DNA from: Chinchilla lanigera
Lineage: Eukaryota > Chordata > Mammalia > Rodentia > Chinchillidae
NCBI RefSeq assembly: GCF_000276665.1
Contig: NW_004955423.1
Coordinates: 8,467,278-8,531,277 of the forward strand
Reading direction: 5' to 3'
Length of the DNA: 64,000 nt
The position numbers and the translations under genes were made by a program. Below, one piece after another: positions 34,035 through 46,758 of the stretch. How positions within the stretch are numbered: position 1 is the first letter of the stretch; the number at the start of each line of letters is the position of its first letter. The notes beneath the pieces were generated by a model that was given only the letters and a program-made list of their open reading frames with translations, ran no database searches and was not told where the DNA came from.

Positions 34035-36000
34035 CACACCCTTTAGCAATTTTGTGAGCCCTGTTCTACAAGATCCACCACCAGGGGGAAATCAATCCTC
34101 TGAGCAGTAGCTATGGACAGTTAAAAAACTTGGCTGAAGGAGAAACAGACCTGCCCCAAGGGACAAGTGCAGACAGGTAGAGGAGCTGAGAGTCCTAGCA
34201 GCATGGCTGCACCAATGTGCCCCATGGCACTGCAGAGAGAGCCAATAGGAAACAGGAGAGGCCAGGTGGCCATTCAGAGAACCCAAAGGAGAATCATCCA
34301 AAGGGAACTCTTTACTGCAGGTCTGAGCACTGGAGCAGCCCTAGGTCAGTGGAAACAGCAGCACAAAAAGAATGACAGTGGCAGAGGTGGTGACAAATGG
34401 AAATCGCAGTGGTGATGCCATAAAAATGTTTTAGGGAAGCACTGACATTGAAGCAGCTATCCACCATGCCGAAGGCATGCAGGACATGGTAAATGAACAA
34501 TGATTGCAGTGATACCCAGGCAGGAGCAGGAAGGGCAGTTGACCACTCACTTACAGCTAACAGAAAGGGACTTAAGGAACTGGAATTCCAGCAGCCGACT
34601 ATGTATGATCTCAGTCAGACCTATTGGCTTTGTTGTCATTTACATTGTATTGACCTTTCACTATTTTCTCAGTGATTATGCAAAATAATGTATGCACTAG
34701 ATGTAGCCAGTTAATTTTTACTTTCATTGCTGAGGAAACACCAGTAACACCACATGAGAATTAAGGCTGAACAGGTAAACACTATATTAATATCGTAGGA
34801 AGAAGCAATGGTAAGTCACACAGTGTCCATGTCTTCAAAAAGTTTATAATGTGGAAGGGGCATGATCATCCGAAAGGTAGACAGTGCAAAGTACAGCCCA
34901 AAGAAGCACCAAGATAGTGTCAAGTATGTTTATGCAGATGAGATCAATTCGAAGGAGAGCAACCAAATAAACTTTATGGATGAACCTTGAGTTTTGAAGG
35001 ATGAGTATAATTCGGGTGTATGAAGAGATGGCTAAATGATATTCCAAACTGAAAGAACAATGTGAATAAGTTATGGAAGAACAATATATAACTTGCATAG
35101 GAAATAGTTCTGTTTGGTTAAAGCATAAGGAATTTAGAGGAGTGAAATGCAGGCAGATAAGGGGAAGTTACAGATGACCTAGAATATCAGATTTAGGAAA
35201 ACTTCCTAAATTTACCGTCTGATTCCTGCATGTCTGAAACATAGTATGTGAAGTCCTTTTGCATCCTACCTGCTGGACTGAGTGAGGGGATCCTCTAGAG
35301 AACTCACCGCTAATATCCCAGTGGCTACCCTTCAGAATTGGTTTGAAATTCATTGGAGAAATATGAGAGTAGGATGCCAGAAAGGAGGGAAAATGCTGGT
35401 GGTGGGCCAAGGAGAATAAAACCCCTTTAAGGTCTGTATTTTAAAATCTCATTAAACTTCCCTTTTTGTGAAGTACAACTTGAAGAGATATATTTATTTT
35501 TTGAAAGCAAGTTGTAAGTCCTTTCGGAAGTCATTTCATCCAGAGGGATGTGGATAATTATATTTGAATTGTCAGTAACTTAGTTCCAGCTCCAGAAAGC
35601 AAAGTGCAAGTACTAAGAAATAAGTCTTAAAATCTCTGGGAGCAGGAAGAAATTGTTTCCTCTCAAAGTCATCCTGCTGCTTATGATTTAATAATATATG
35701 ACACGAGGGATTATATTTTTGAAATTACATTTTTTAATCCTTTTAATGTAGAAAACTGGGATTACCTTAAATCTAATATGTGCCATTTTTGAAAATTGTG
35801 TTCAACAATTTACAATCAATAGGTATTTCCCAATCATGTTTGCAATTAGTATATCTTAATCAAAAACAAGCTCACATTATACTTTAAATCAGTATTCCCT
35901 TTGGATACTCTTGTACTTTGTAAGAATGGAAAACTGATCTAAAAGACTTTGTTAACATCTGAATTGGGCTCATTGTGTAAAAGAAAGTTGGGGCCATGTT
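34035..36000. other. Spacer without recognised gene
   Basis: Unique-looking sequence. The 34,090-34,690 stretch is less AT-rich, with open frames of 60-82 codons on both strands, but no domain, splice pair or family is recognisable. Confidence 0.45.
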
Positions 36001-36402
36001 TGTTATGTTCTTTTTGCTGAGACAAATGCTCAACACCCAAAGTCAAAGGAGGAAAAAAGTTTAGCTCATATTTTGTAGAACTTTTACCTGGTTCCAGGCA
36101 GGGCAGCATGGCAGAGAGGTATCACAGAGGAGAAACAGTTAATGGTATGGCAGGTAAAAGGTAGAGCGTCCTTCTTTCTTCTTTCCCTTTTTATTCTGGC
36201 CAGGCTACAAGCCTATTGGTTGGTGCCACCCACACCCAAGTGTGGATCTTCCCTCTTTAGTAAATCCCTCATCTATACCCAGAACTAGGCTAAACCAGTC
36301 AACAAATGAATCCGGTATCAAACACCCATGATCCCATCACCTCCCGAAAACCCCACCTATGAGAGCATGAGGATTTGGGGGACATCTAGGTGTAAGTCAT
36401 AA
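36001..36402 (-). mobile_element. MaLR-like solo LTR (antisense)
   Basis: Starts 'tgttatgttctttttgctgagacaaatgctc' and ends 'gggggacatctaggtgtaagtcataa', a MaLR LTR in reverse. The middle block 'ggcagcatggcagagaggtatcacagaggagaa' matches the LTR at 28.0 kb. Confidence 0.72.
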
Positions 36403-38489
36403 GGGTTATCTTTATAGTCAGTACTCTTTATTTTGGCATAGATTGATAGAGCACTAGTGTGGAAATGTAAAACAAATTTTTTCTTTTAATCTTCAATGTA
36501 TTACTAAATACCATTGTGCTTCATCTTTGGAAACACTGTGGCTTTGTGGGGTAGTTACTGGCTGTGAGTTATATGCCAGTAGAGAACACAGCTCATGGCC
36601 ATTCTTTGCACTTTTACTGCTGTTCATGACTGTGTTTCTTTATCTGGTGGGCTATCTGACAACTTTCACTCCAGGAAGCCCTTACACTTATGACTGCTGC
36701 ATGTCTAGTTACTGGGTCTATGGCTGGCTTTCCAAGTGCTCACTGGCCCGAACTCACAGACAATACACACAACTGTGAGAGTCACGGTGCTGTTCTCTTA
36801 AGTGAAATTATCTTGATGCTACCCAAAAAACAGCTGGTATAAGATTTTGTTTTAATTAATGAAGCAGAAACACAAGCTGCGGACAATGTCTCTACATAGC
36901 TTCTGTTGTTTTATGCAGATGTCTGCAGTGTTAGCACCTGCAAGAAGCTGTATTATACATATTATATGGGTCTTATATTAGTGTTTGTGCAGAATGATGG
37001 CAAGAGAACAAGCTGAGTTTTATTTCTAACTGGTTAGCCTTGGTTGATGATATTCCTGTGGGGGATTATGGTATTAGGTTAAACCACAAGAAATTGCTAT
37101 TTGTGTTGGCAATTTGATACAGCTCCAGCAAATGGGGAGCAAAGCAGCTTCAGTTCTAGAAAACAAGACATATTCTAATTAGTTCTCGTTACATCATTGT
37201 GAGTCTGTTACAAATATTTTAATTTAATACATATAATTTAGAAATTGGAACTTGAAAGCAAGATTTGTTTTGTTCTTATTCCTGCTGCTTTGGCTCACTG
37301 CTGTTATGCTTCCCCTTTCCTTGCTCTCAAGGAAAATGGAAACTATATACAAAGCATCTCCTGACATTTGCCATTCTACAGCCCCTTGAGAGGCGAACGA
37401 GCAAAACCACAAATAGTGCTTATTTGATTGCGGGTTAAAGTCATCTTTAGATCCTTCTGACAATAATTTAAACTTGCAGGTGTTCCTTTATGAATTTTTA
37501 TGAATCTTTTTTTCTGTAGAGAAGACAATTCCTTCCCAGGAGTATATCAGCAGTATTGAAATGCCTTCCCTCTCCTATTTCTGTTTCCTGTTTCATCTGT
37601 ACAAAAAGGGAGTTCCGATAGCTTCTTCTGAGACTTCTCAATAGGAAATGGTTCAAAATAAAAACCAACAGCTATTTTCAAGCTAGACCTTCTAAAATTA
37701 CATTCAAGCAAGTTAAATTTGAGATGCCATTCCTTATAGCTAGAAGTAAACACATTCAACGTAATCGTGTTAATCAAAATGCACTTGCATTCAAGTGTTC
37801 TTATACTGTATCTCAGCACTCTTGAATGGATTTAAATTATATTGACACAAAACATCCATTTCCACACATTTCCAAATACCAGGCAGGTTTCTGAACCTGG
37901 TCTTTACCATGGTTGTTTTTTGGGGAAGAAAGAAAAAAGGTAATTCAGCCAAGGCTGACCTTGTTTTTCCTTTATTCTTTAAGCCAGGAGCAATTACTTT
38001 CATTTCAGGATTAAGCACTGTAATGTTGCCGTTCATCGCCGAGGCTCTTGGTTTCAGCATGTCTTCTTGGTTCCCAGCCAGCCCTGGGTGTGCAGGTAGC
38101 AGCTGTGGCTGGGAGTGCCTCTCCAACCCGCATTCCTTGGCCATGAATTTTGCAGCCCTGTTTATCTGATGAAGACCTCCCGGTAGTGAATTGCTTATGA
38201 CATTGTCACACAGGCCTCAGTGAATATATGGAAAGATAGTGAATATTTTTCCTCCTGGAATGCCAACCAATCCTGGGTTTACCAGCCTCTATACTCTGGC
38301 TGATTACCACAAAGGCCTGGTACTGAGATCCCATGAGACCTGTTCTACATGAACCAAATGCTAACAGGGTGCCGCCAAGTTCTCTCTGCAAGCCTGCCAT
38401 GAAAGCCTGTTCAGAGAATTTTCAAAAATTACTTGTCCCCATTTACCGAGTATCACTTCTCTGCACTAATTATTTACTGCAATTTATAC
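36403..38489. other. Spacer without recognised gene
   Basis: Unique-looking, AT-rich. Small frames at 36,527-36,778 (plus, 83 codons, hydrophobic stretch) and 37,909-38,169 (plus) have no assigned domain and no evidence of being exons. Confidence 0.45.
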
Positions 38490-38838
38490 AGTTGTTCCTT
38501 GCAATTGATATAGTTGTCACCCCGGGAATTGGTTTCAGGACCCCCGACTCCATAACAAAATTAAAAGATGCTCAAGTCTCTTGCATAAAGGATTTGCATA
38601 TAACCCGTAAGTATCTTTCCATGTCCTTTAAATCATCTTTAGATTACTTATAATACATAAGACAATGTAAATCTTGTGTGAATAGTTGTTTTACTGTATT
38701 ATTTAGGGAACAATGACAAGAAAAGTCTCTACATGTTCAGTACAGATGCAGTATATTTTTCCTAATGTTTTTTTAATCTGTGGTTGGTTGAATCCGTACA
38801 TGTGGATCCGGAGGCTACAAAGAGCTGTCTGTACTTTT
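38490..38838 (-). mobile_element. MER2-like (Tc1/mariner-Tigger) nonautonomous DNA transposon
   Basis: 'ggaattggtttcaggacccccgactccataacaaaattaaaagatgctcaag', then 'tttaaatcatctttagattacttataatacataagacaatgtaaat', then 'gtggttggttgaatccgtacatgtggatccgg' follow MER2 (reverse orientation) from end to end. Old, inactive. A second copy lies at 41.7 kb. Confidence 0.8.
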
Positions 38839-40969
38839 AGTCTATAAATGCCATTACCAACTTTGGCATGCAAAACACTCTCTTCCTTCTCTTGAAACCC
38901 ATGGCTTTCCTTGGGATACCTGAAATGGATTTATAACATGCCTTCTGCATTATTTCATATTTCCATTCTACTTTCCCAAATCAGATTGTAAGTTCTGTGA
39001 GATAGAAGACCCCAAGAATTAGAAATACCCATACAGACAGAGAGAAAAAATTGTACTGAAATATCTTCATTCTTAGCTACCCAGAAAATTTGCCTTAACA
39101 TGCTCAGAAGACTCAGTCAACAATTTTGCTGTAATATGCGACTCCTTACCCTGCCTGCCCTCTGCTGGAACTGCTGAGCAGAAAGATGGCCAAAGGTAAT
39201 GTGGAAAAACAAGGGATTTCTCTGATTAAGAAGCAAGTTGAATAACTGAGCTGAGTCCACAGCCCAAATCTTTGAATCTTCTCACTATATGCCTTTGGGT
39301 AACTACCAGGCTCCTCAAAGACGCCTGATTTGTTCAGCTCTGCACAGGGCTGCGATTCTGCCCACCCACATGAGTTGGACCCAATGATTCTGCATGCCCT
39401 CTTCTTTCTCTGCGCTTATTTCATCTCCAGAACTTTCCAACAGTTGACAGATAGCTAAGCCTGGTCACGCTGCCCCCCAAACACAGGTGCCCTCCATGTT
39501 ACCAGCCCCCACCCCCAAGTTTCACCTCCTCCATCTATGAAAGGTAGTTAAAAGGGTCTGGCAAAGACTGCCAGTCTGGTAATTCTATGCAGGAAATAAA
39601 TGTGAAACTCTAGACCAGTTTCCTGTTTTGAAGGGCAGCAAGATGTGTCAGCTGCTGAAGCAGCCCATTTGCTCTTGGAGAGGAGAAGCAAGAGTGTATG
39701 ATCACTCCACCACCAGTCCCCCCCAGGACAGCAGTCTCTCCCCGCTCCCCCCACCCCCGTGCCCGCTCTTGATCAGGGGGCTAGCTGTTATTATGAAAAA
39801 AAGGAGAATAAATATGTGTGGGGTTTTTTTTGTTTTTTTATTTTTAAAGGAGGACAATCTCCAGGGACAGCAGAATCCATTAGCTGAATCCTTTTCAGTA
39901 CCCATGGTTAATTAATTTAGGCCACTTTAATGCAATTTTATTATGTAGCCTTTAAGAGCTGTTCTGGTAAATGCCTATCCCATAAATACTAGAATTACTT
40001 TATATGTCTGATATCCTTTTGAAGGGTGAATCTGAGTTATGATCCAAATATTAATCTGCACACAACTCCATCCAGATAATGCAAAGATGCTTCCTCATCT
40101 TTTGAACATTGTTCAGTACATTTGAAAGTGGGGAAAACTGCTCAAATATGACACTGCGCATTTTAAGTCAGCGGCTGTCAGTCGAATTGCCTCCCAAAAC
40201 AGAACTTTGACAATCAGTTTCACTACACTATGGACTAAATCACTGACTTCTGCCCTTCATTTCATAAATTAAGCACCAAGTTTTGAATTACTAGAAGAAA
40301 TGGCACAGTTAGCCAATAAACCTTTCTTATAAAATGATAGCATCTTAATTTATTATATGCATTACCATTTATTCATGCCTAAGATTTCATCAATCAATTT
40401 TCCATTTAAAAAAATGTCTCTGGAAACAACAGTGGAGAAATGCTGAGTTCCAAAAGCAATGTTGTGAAGGGCAGCAGGTCTAGATTTCTGGGCACACGTT
40501 TCACTAAATTATAGTCAATAACTGTGTGGATCCAAGTAGAAGCCCACATTTTTAAACTATCTACCTTGTACACTGACTGTCTTGGAATGTCAGAATTTAA
40601 AAAAGAAAATATTTGGATTCCACTGTGTAAAAGGTGCGCTATATTTGTTCAATATTACAGCAACCTCTGATATTATTTTAAAATATTTATTTTGCCACTT
40701 TGACAACCTTCTACATTGCTCTGGAGTTTTAGTTTTGTTTACAGTGCTACATTTCAAGAGCTGGCTCCAGATTAAATGGATATTATATTTTTGTGGTGGT
40801 TTCATTAATCAGTTGCTTTTGAAAACTATTTTAAACTGAAAGTCACTCCAAACTGAAAGAAACTCTAAGAATCACTACCATAAAGTAAATGTTAATTAAG
40901 TCACTTGTTCATTTCATTCACTCAACAAAAATATATTTAACATATAGCAAGACTGACTTTATCCATAGG
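38839..40969. other. Spacer without recognised gene
   Basis: Unique-looking. C-rich patches at 39,503-39,515 and 39,718-39,760, and an AT-rich stretch at 40,560-40,830 with no recognised repeat. No gene called. Confidence 0.45.
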
Positions 40970-41582
40970 TATTATGGTTTGAATGTCCCCTCCAGAACTC
41001 ATGCTGAACTTTGTCATTGGTCATTGTATTGGTATTAAGAGGTGGGACCTTTATCATACACACACACACATACATGTATATTTAAAAATCTGACTGCCAC
41101 AGCGCAAAAGGACATTAATCAGCAACTAATATATAAAAATGTCTCCAGGAACAGTGATATAAAGTTTAATTATTATTTCTCCATGTCATGATACTGTAAG
41201 ATCGAATGTAGTAAAAATTGAGGCTGATGAATGACAAAAAAAGAAAAGGAAAGAAAAACAAGGTGGGACCTTTAAGAGCTGATCAGGTCTTGAGGGCTCT
41301 GTCTGCGTGAATGGATTAATGCTATTTTCATGGGAATGAGTTACTAGCAGGAGTGGTTCCTGATAAAAAGTGTGACCTGGCCTGTGTTCCTCTGCCTGTC
41401 TGAGTGTGCTCACCTGCCTTTCCCACATGTCATCTCATAGCATTAAGGCCTTCGTCAGATGCCAGTGCCATGCTCCTGGGTGTCCTAATCTCTACAACTA
41501 TGAGCCAAGTGGATTTCTATTCTTTATGATTTATCCAGTGTGTGGTATTTTTGCAGCAACAGAAAACAGAGATTATAGGAAA
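40970..41582 (+). mobile_element. MaLR/MST-like LTR (sense), interrupted by a 207-bp retroposed insert
   Basis: Starts 'tattatggtttgaatgtcccctccagaactcatg' and resumes after the insert with 'aggtgggacctttaagagctgatcaggtcttgagggctc', 'tgaatggattaatgctattttcatggg' and '...ccagtgtgtggtatttttgcagcaacagaaaacag', the MST/MaLR order. Confidence 0.8.
41054..41260 (+). mobile_element. Retroposed insert of unknown origin (207 bp)
   Basis: Flanked by a perfect 14-bp duplication (41,040-41,053 and 41,261-41,274) and ending in an A-rich tract (about 41,236-41,260). It starts with an (AC)n stretch. The body matches no SINE I know and has no obvious polymerase III boxes or AATAAA signal. It may be a 5'-truncated mRNA retrocopy. 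Confidence 0.72.
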
Positions 41583-41666
41583 GGATAGGCACGGTGTTGA
41601 AGGCTCATAATTTATTTTAAAATCAAAGGAAAAATGAAATGTGAGGTCAAAGAAAATCTTCATTAA

Positions 41667-41995
41667 TAGTTATTCTTTGGAATTCTTGGGGGATTGGCTC
41701 CAGGATTCCCCTGGGATAGCAAAATTCATAGATACTCAGGTTCCTTATATGAGGTGGGGCAAGATTTGCATATACCCTATGCATGGTCTGCCATATTCTT
41801 TAAATCATCTCTAGGTTACCTGTAATACCTAATACAATGTAAATTGTGTGTAAATAATTGTAATATTGTGCTCTTTAGAGAATACTGATAAGAAAAAGGT
41901 CTATCTATATTCAATATACATGCAATTTGAAGATACATTTTTGATATGCAATGAATTGAATCCATAGATGCAGAGGGCCAACTACATAATATGAA
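41667..41995 (-). mobile_element. MER2-like (Tc1/mariner-Tigger) nonautonomous DNA transposon
   Basis: 'gggggattggctccaggattcccctgggatagcaaaatt', 'ctttaaatcatctctaggttacctgtaatacctaatacaatgtaaat' and 'gaatccatagatgcagagggccaacta' match the copy at 38.5 kb in the same orientation. Confidence 0.82.
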
Positions 41996-42879
41996 TACGT
42001 GTATTTTATAGTGAAATGGTCCTTAAATATAATTTTTAATATTCTTAGTGGAGGAAGGAGCTCATAAAAGCAGAAGTTTCTACAACCCATGAAAGTCATA
42101 ACAAAATTCTGCATAATATTTGCAAAATTGTATTTATTCTAGATTCTAGGGATAAAAAGGTTATTTAAAACACAGCTAAGGTATCCAAAGATTTGAGAAT
42201 CTAATGAAGAACATGGATGTAAAATAGGTACATAATTCATAATATTGTTGGTTTTCTTGAAATTGTTTGAAATAATAACTTCAGACTGAAGACACAGAAT
42301 TTTATTACAAAATGTTATTTAACACATAGTCTGGTCTTATCACTTATATATGTATTATCATTCTCCACAGACAACCAGTATGACTATATATGTTTGTTCA
42401 TTTCAGATAACACTGATAATTGCCATCCACACCTGTAAGATAAAATATTCATATTTTATAAGCTCCTTTTATCAATAAGACCATAAAGGAAATTCTAATG
42501 CCCAGTGCATTAGTGGTCTAGTGAGAAAAACTAGAAGTGAGAGTTGGTTTGCACCAGCTGAGCAAAATTTGCTTACTTAGTTAGATCTGTAAGTCTGAGG
42601 CTTCAGAAACAGAACAGAATCCTGGCTGTTTTTTTTTCTCTTCATAAAATTTCTCACTTATGTGAGCTTCAACATTTATATTTTTCAGTTGCTGCCTCTA
42701 ATACCATAATTGGGGTAGTCAGATTATTCTCCTTAACCTAAATCTTCCTTGCTAAAAGCTGAGCCCATTTTCACATTTTTTGTTGTCTATTAGAGAATGA
42801 TTTCAGAACATTTTCTATTTTTAGAGCAGTTTTACCTGCATTATCTTATTACATGCCCAAAAGCTTTTTTGAATAAGTA
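41996..42879. other. Spacer without recognised gene
   Basis: AT-rich, unique-looking. Nothing recognised. Confidence 0.5.
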
Positions 42880-43135
42880 GGACATCATAAGACATTGGAA
42901 AAAGCAGACTCAGAAAAACTTGGCAGTAAATCTGAATTTTGCCCACCAAATTGTATGACTTTGGTCACCTCATTTAACATCATTTGTATCTTAGCTTCCT
43001 CATTTATAAGATGAATGCATGCATGCTTCACAAAATTGATGTAAGAATTAGAAAAATATATGCTAAGCACTAAACCAGTACCTGGAATGTACTACATGCT
43101 AACTAAGTAATTGCCTTTAATTATGGCTATATTTT
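42880..43135 (+). repeat. MIR SINE (sense, diverged)
   Basis: 'tgtatgactttggtcacctcatttaacatcatttgtatcttagcttcctcatttataagatgaatgc' then 'atatgctaagcactaaaccagtacctggaatgtactacatgct' is MIR through its whole length. Confidence 0.72.
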
Positions 43136-43180
43136 ACAAATTAGGAAACTGAAACAGACATATTAAATACCTAATCCAGG

Positions 43181-43300
43181 GGCCAGAGATATAGCTCAGT
43201 GGCATAAGTGCCTGCCTGGCAAGCTCAAGGTCCTGAGTTCAATTCCCAGTACTGAATAAATAAATATATACATACATACATACATACATACATACATACA
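43181..43300 (+). repeat. ID SINE (sense) with (CATA)n tail and target-site duplication
   Basis: 'ggccagagatatagctcagtggcataagtgcctgcctggcaagctcaaggtcctgagttcaattcccagtac' is a full ID body with A and B boxes. The tail has become a (CATA)n microsatellite. The duplication is 43,168-43,180 / 43,301-43,312 with one change. Confidence 0.95.
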
Positions 43301-43312
43301 TACCTAATCTGG

Positions 43313-43930
43313 TATTGGGGGATTAGGACACCCAGTTAATCCAGGAAAGTTACAGCTTTAGTTTTGGCCAAGTCTTGTTAACAGTGCAGATGTAGGACAC
43401 AAAAAAGATATAGAAGCAAAGGTACAGAAAAGCACCAAATCAACCAAGTAATCAACATGCAGGTATACTTATTGAGCATTTGTAAACATAAGGTATTCTG
43501 TGCACAGCTGGACCAGAGCAAATTGCAAAGGACAGAATCTCTTTCTGTTCACACAAAAATGAGAATCTGCTGGCTGGTATCACACACTCACGGGATGTGC
43601 AGGCTGGTGCTGGTGATGTCTGGATTCAGTGGTAAGAACAATTTTAGGGCTCTCACTCTATGATTGATCCAGTTAAGTGCATATGTCACTGTTTTGAAAA
43701 TAGGAGGATGTATGATGGACAAGAAAATAGTAACATTCATTTTCCATAAAATGCAATAGAGAAATTAGTAATCTAATTAATTAATTTAATGGTAAGTTGG
43801 TTCGAGGAGCTAAGAGATTAGAGTCTCATATTGTGTGGCTGAGATCCCACAAGGCCTGAGTGGACCTGTCATGTGGCCTGATCAGTCAAGAAGGGATGCC
43901 TATCATACTTTTGTTTCCCAATTGTGTTAT
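43313..43930. other. Spacer without recognised gene
   Basis: No recognised coding domain or repeat. Confidence 0.5.
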
Positions 43931-43938
43931 CCATAGAC

Positions 43939-44166
43939 CAGTGATGGCAATCCTTTTAGAGACTCACTGTCCAAACTGCTTGTGATGTCCTTTCCTGGCG
44001 CCACTTCTCTTTTCCGAGCATGCGCATGGCTCCAGTGTGCTATTACCTGATGCTCAGCTGCTAAGAGACGATGCTGAGGCGATGGTGGGGCGACTTGGCT
44101 CACATGCCAACATAGAAAGCGCTTTATGCCCACTGGGGCACAGGTGCCATAGGTTTGCCACCACTG
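43939..44166 (+). mobile_element. hAT-superfamily MITE with terminal inverted repeats and 8-bp target duplication
   Basis: The left end CAGTGATGGCAATCCT and the reverse complement of the right end, CAGTGGTGGCAAACCT, agree at all but two of 16 positions. The flanks CCATAGAC (43,931-43,938) and TCATAGAC (44,167-44,174) form an 8-bp duplication with one change, the size made by hAT transposases. At 228 bases it cannot code for transposase. It is CpG-rich compared with the surrounding DNA. From memory, its ends resemble nonautonomous hAT families found patchily across vertebrates (SPIN/OposCharlie class); this needs a database match. Confidence 0.85.
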
Positions 44167-44174
44167 TCATAGAC

Positions 44175-46445
44175 TACAGACTTTTAGACTATATTTCTTT
44201 TTTAACATGCACAATGTTTAAAGAACACAAGCAACGAGCACTAGAGTGCTATCTTAGAGAAAGCAGCACCTTCTGAAGAGAATGGGCAGAGACTGCACCA
44301 CAGATAACATCACTCCTGTTTGAAGAATTGCAGGGTGTCTTATCCTTTTGGAAAGCATTTTCCTAAAAGCTTGCCTAGCACATTGTCTTCCTATAGAATT
44401 GGTTGGGGCACGGTGCTCGAAGCAGACTTATACACTGGATTGTATAATGAACGAACTTGTTTTAATGTCTTTACTGGGTTATTTAAGACGTTAAGCTGTT
44501 TGCTCCTGTCTCCAGTGACTCGCTGTATCTGCTCACCATTTCATGAGTGGGACCATTATGTTGTATTGGAGGTCTGGAGAGCTTGTAATTGGGTGACAAC
44601 AAGTCAATGTCTTTACTTTTTATTCCAACATCATCATTCTCCTCCCTGTTTCACATTTCTCCTGCAACTTGGGCTCTCAATTCAAGGTTACTTTGATTGG
44701 TTTCAGGTCTTTAGTCTTGAATCTTTCCAGGCAATTTTTTTTCCTCATAAGAATCCTGTCTTTTCGTGAACTCACACTTTCTTTCTCAAAATTAGAAGAG
44801 ATTTTTTCTGCACTAATTTTTTTCCTTCTTTGACCTCCATAGGGAACTTACACAATCTGTTACTTCACTTCATCTTCTATTTGGACCTTCAGTTATCCTT
44901 CTCCACTGTGTCCATCACCACTGACCCACCTACAAGACCACCCCCTGGACAAATCATCCAGTGAGATCACCTATGGACAGTAGTCTGCTATACAAATATG
45001 GGTTAGTATCATTATCATTTCTTCTTCATTCTACAATCATCTAATATTTTTTGATTTTTTAAAATTTATTTTAAAAATAAAAGAAGAAAAACATACTAAC
45101 AAACAGAAAACAAAACAGACTAAAAATTATCAGTATAAAGCATCTTGTGATTTTACTTTATTATTGTTCAACTCATTAATTAGTGTGTTAAAATTTAATC
45201 TCCGTCTCCCAAAATACTATGTTGAGTGCCCATATCTTTGTTCACCTTTCCCCACCGTTTGACATGGTTAACTATACCCTCTTTTCTTGGTTTCTGTAAT
45301 CTCACAGCCTTGGTTCACCCCATTTCCCTCTGACCACTCCTCTCTTCTTCAGATGATCATTTTTTATCTCACACCTCTGAATGCTGGGGGTTTCATGTAT
45401 TCTGTCCTCTATCTCTGTCTTTGTTCTCCTAAATACTCCTTGAAATCCCCCATATCTCTCTTCCTTTCAATCTCTGTTAACTGCCTGCTCATACTTTTAC
45501 ACTAGAAGCCTCACTAGCAGCAGACAAAATGTCTCACCCAATTCCAAATATCTTTTGCCTGTCTCAGCCAAATCTTACTTTTTTACCCAGTCATCTAAGA
45601 TTGAAACCTGGGCCCATCATTGACTCCTCCCTCTCCCTTATGCCTCAGTACAATTCCAGCCATATATTAAGGGCACACTGTTCTGTTCCTGCCTTCACTC
45701 TGTTTCTGCCTTCTGTTTTTTCTTTCAGCAGAGATTGTTCAGGCTACTGCGACAGCACACAACCTATTATTTTGCTTTCCGTGTGGTTGTCCTTAAGTAT
45801 TTTGTGACCATATTTTTTTCTTCATTCTTGGTTCTTTCTCTTTTCTGTGCTGAATAACCATTTGAACTTTATTCATGGAGAGCACTAAATCTCTTTCTAC
45901 CCAATACCTTCCTCAGAACTTAAACATAGAATGATCTGTGTAACATAACATGTCTGGCAAATAAGTCACACGTAAATTGCCTATTTTTTATAAGCAATAG
46001 AATGACAAAACTGGTTTCATGAATAGCAATGAAACCTGTTTTGTCCCATGCTAATATAATTTGCACATTTAAACATACTCATGTCTTCATGTTAGGACTT
46101 TCAACCATATTTGATTCATAAAGCTGAAATTTAGAGGATCTAAAGATGTGTTAATGTATCTGCACTGAACATACTACTTCAGTTTTGATTCTTTTCCACC
46201 AAACATCAAAATATAATTCCAATTTGTTCTAACTCATCAAAAACATCAGTTTTCAAACTCTAGCACTCAAGTTTTCTCATTTTATTTCTGTAGATCATAT
46301 TAATAAAGAATAATTTAGGGCAGTTTCAGATTTCCCAGTTTTGATGTTAAGGATGTTTGATGTAATAATTGTGTGTTGTACAGTTGTGAGAAGCTCTATA
46401 TGTGTTTATATGGAAAGATATTTGTTAAGGACTGGCTAGATCTGC
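44175..46445. other. Spacer without recognised gene
   Basis: Contains an A-rich patch at 45,055-45,130 and, at about 45,530-45,700, a pyrimidine-rich stretch that could be an old LINE piece. The 149-codon frame at 44,320-44,769 lacks a recognisable domain or low-complexity signature of a real exon. Confidence 0.45.
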
Positions 46446-46449
46446 CTTA

Positions 46450-46758
46450 AAATTTATGTACTGCGGTCCTAACCCCCAGTGTGGTGATATTTGGAGACAG
46501 GGCTTTTGGGAGATAATTAGTACCGGATGAAGTTATGCAGCTGGGGCTCTCATGATGGTATTAGCATCTTTATAAGAAGAGACATCAGAGAGCTTGGGCA
46601 CAGTAAGAAAGCAGTGATGGGTAAGCCAGGAAGAAAGCCCTTATCAAAACCTGACCATGCTGGTTTTTCAGTTTCTAGAAATGTGAGACAACAAATTTCT
46701 ATTGTTGAAGCTGCCCAATCTATAGTATTTTGTTCTGGCATCCTGAACTGACTAATAC
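46450..46758 (+). mobile_element. MLT1-like LTR (sense)
   Basis: 'cggtcctaacccccagtgtggtgatatttggagacagggcttttgggagataattag', 'atctttataagaagagacatcagagagc' and 'agaaatgtgagacaacaaatttctattgttgaagctgcccaatctatagtattttgttctggcatcc' match the MLT1 LTR nearly end to end. Confidence 0.85.

Noticed and set aside
41054..41260. Possible C/D snoRNA (CTGA and TGATGA motifs)
   Set aside because: The D-like motif comes before the C-like motif, the wrong order, and no terminal stem is seen.
44320..44769. 149-codon plus frame, the longest outside gaps and L1
   Set aside because: No recognisable domain. The composition is that of T/C-rich spacer, and there is no start context, splice site or partner exon. 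A chance frame of this size is expected in 64 kb.
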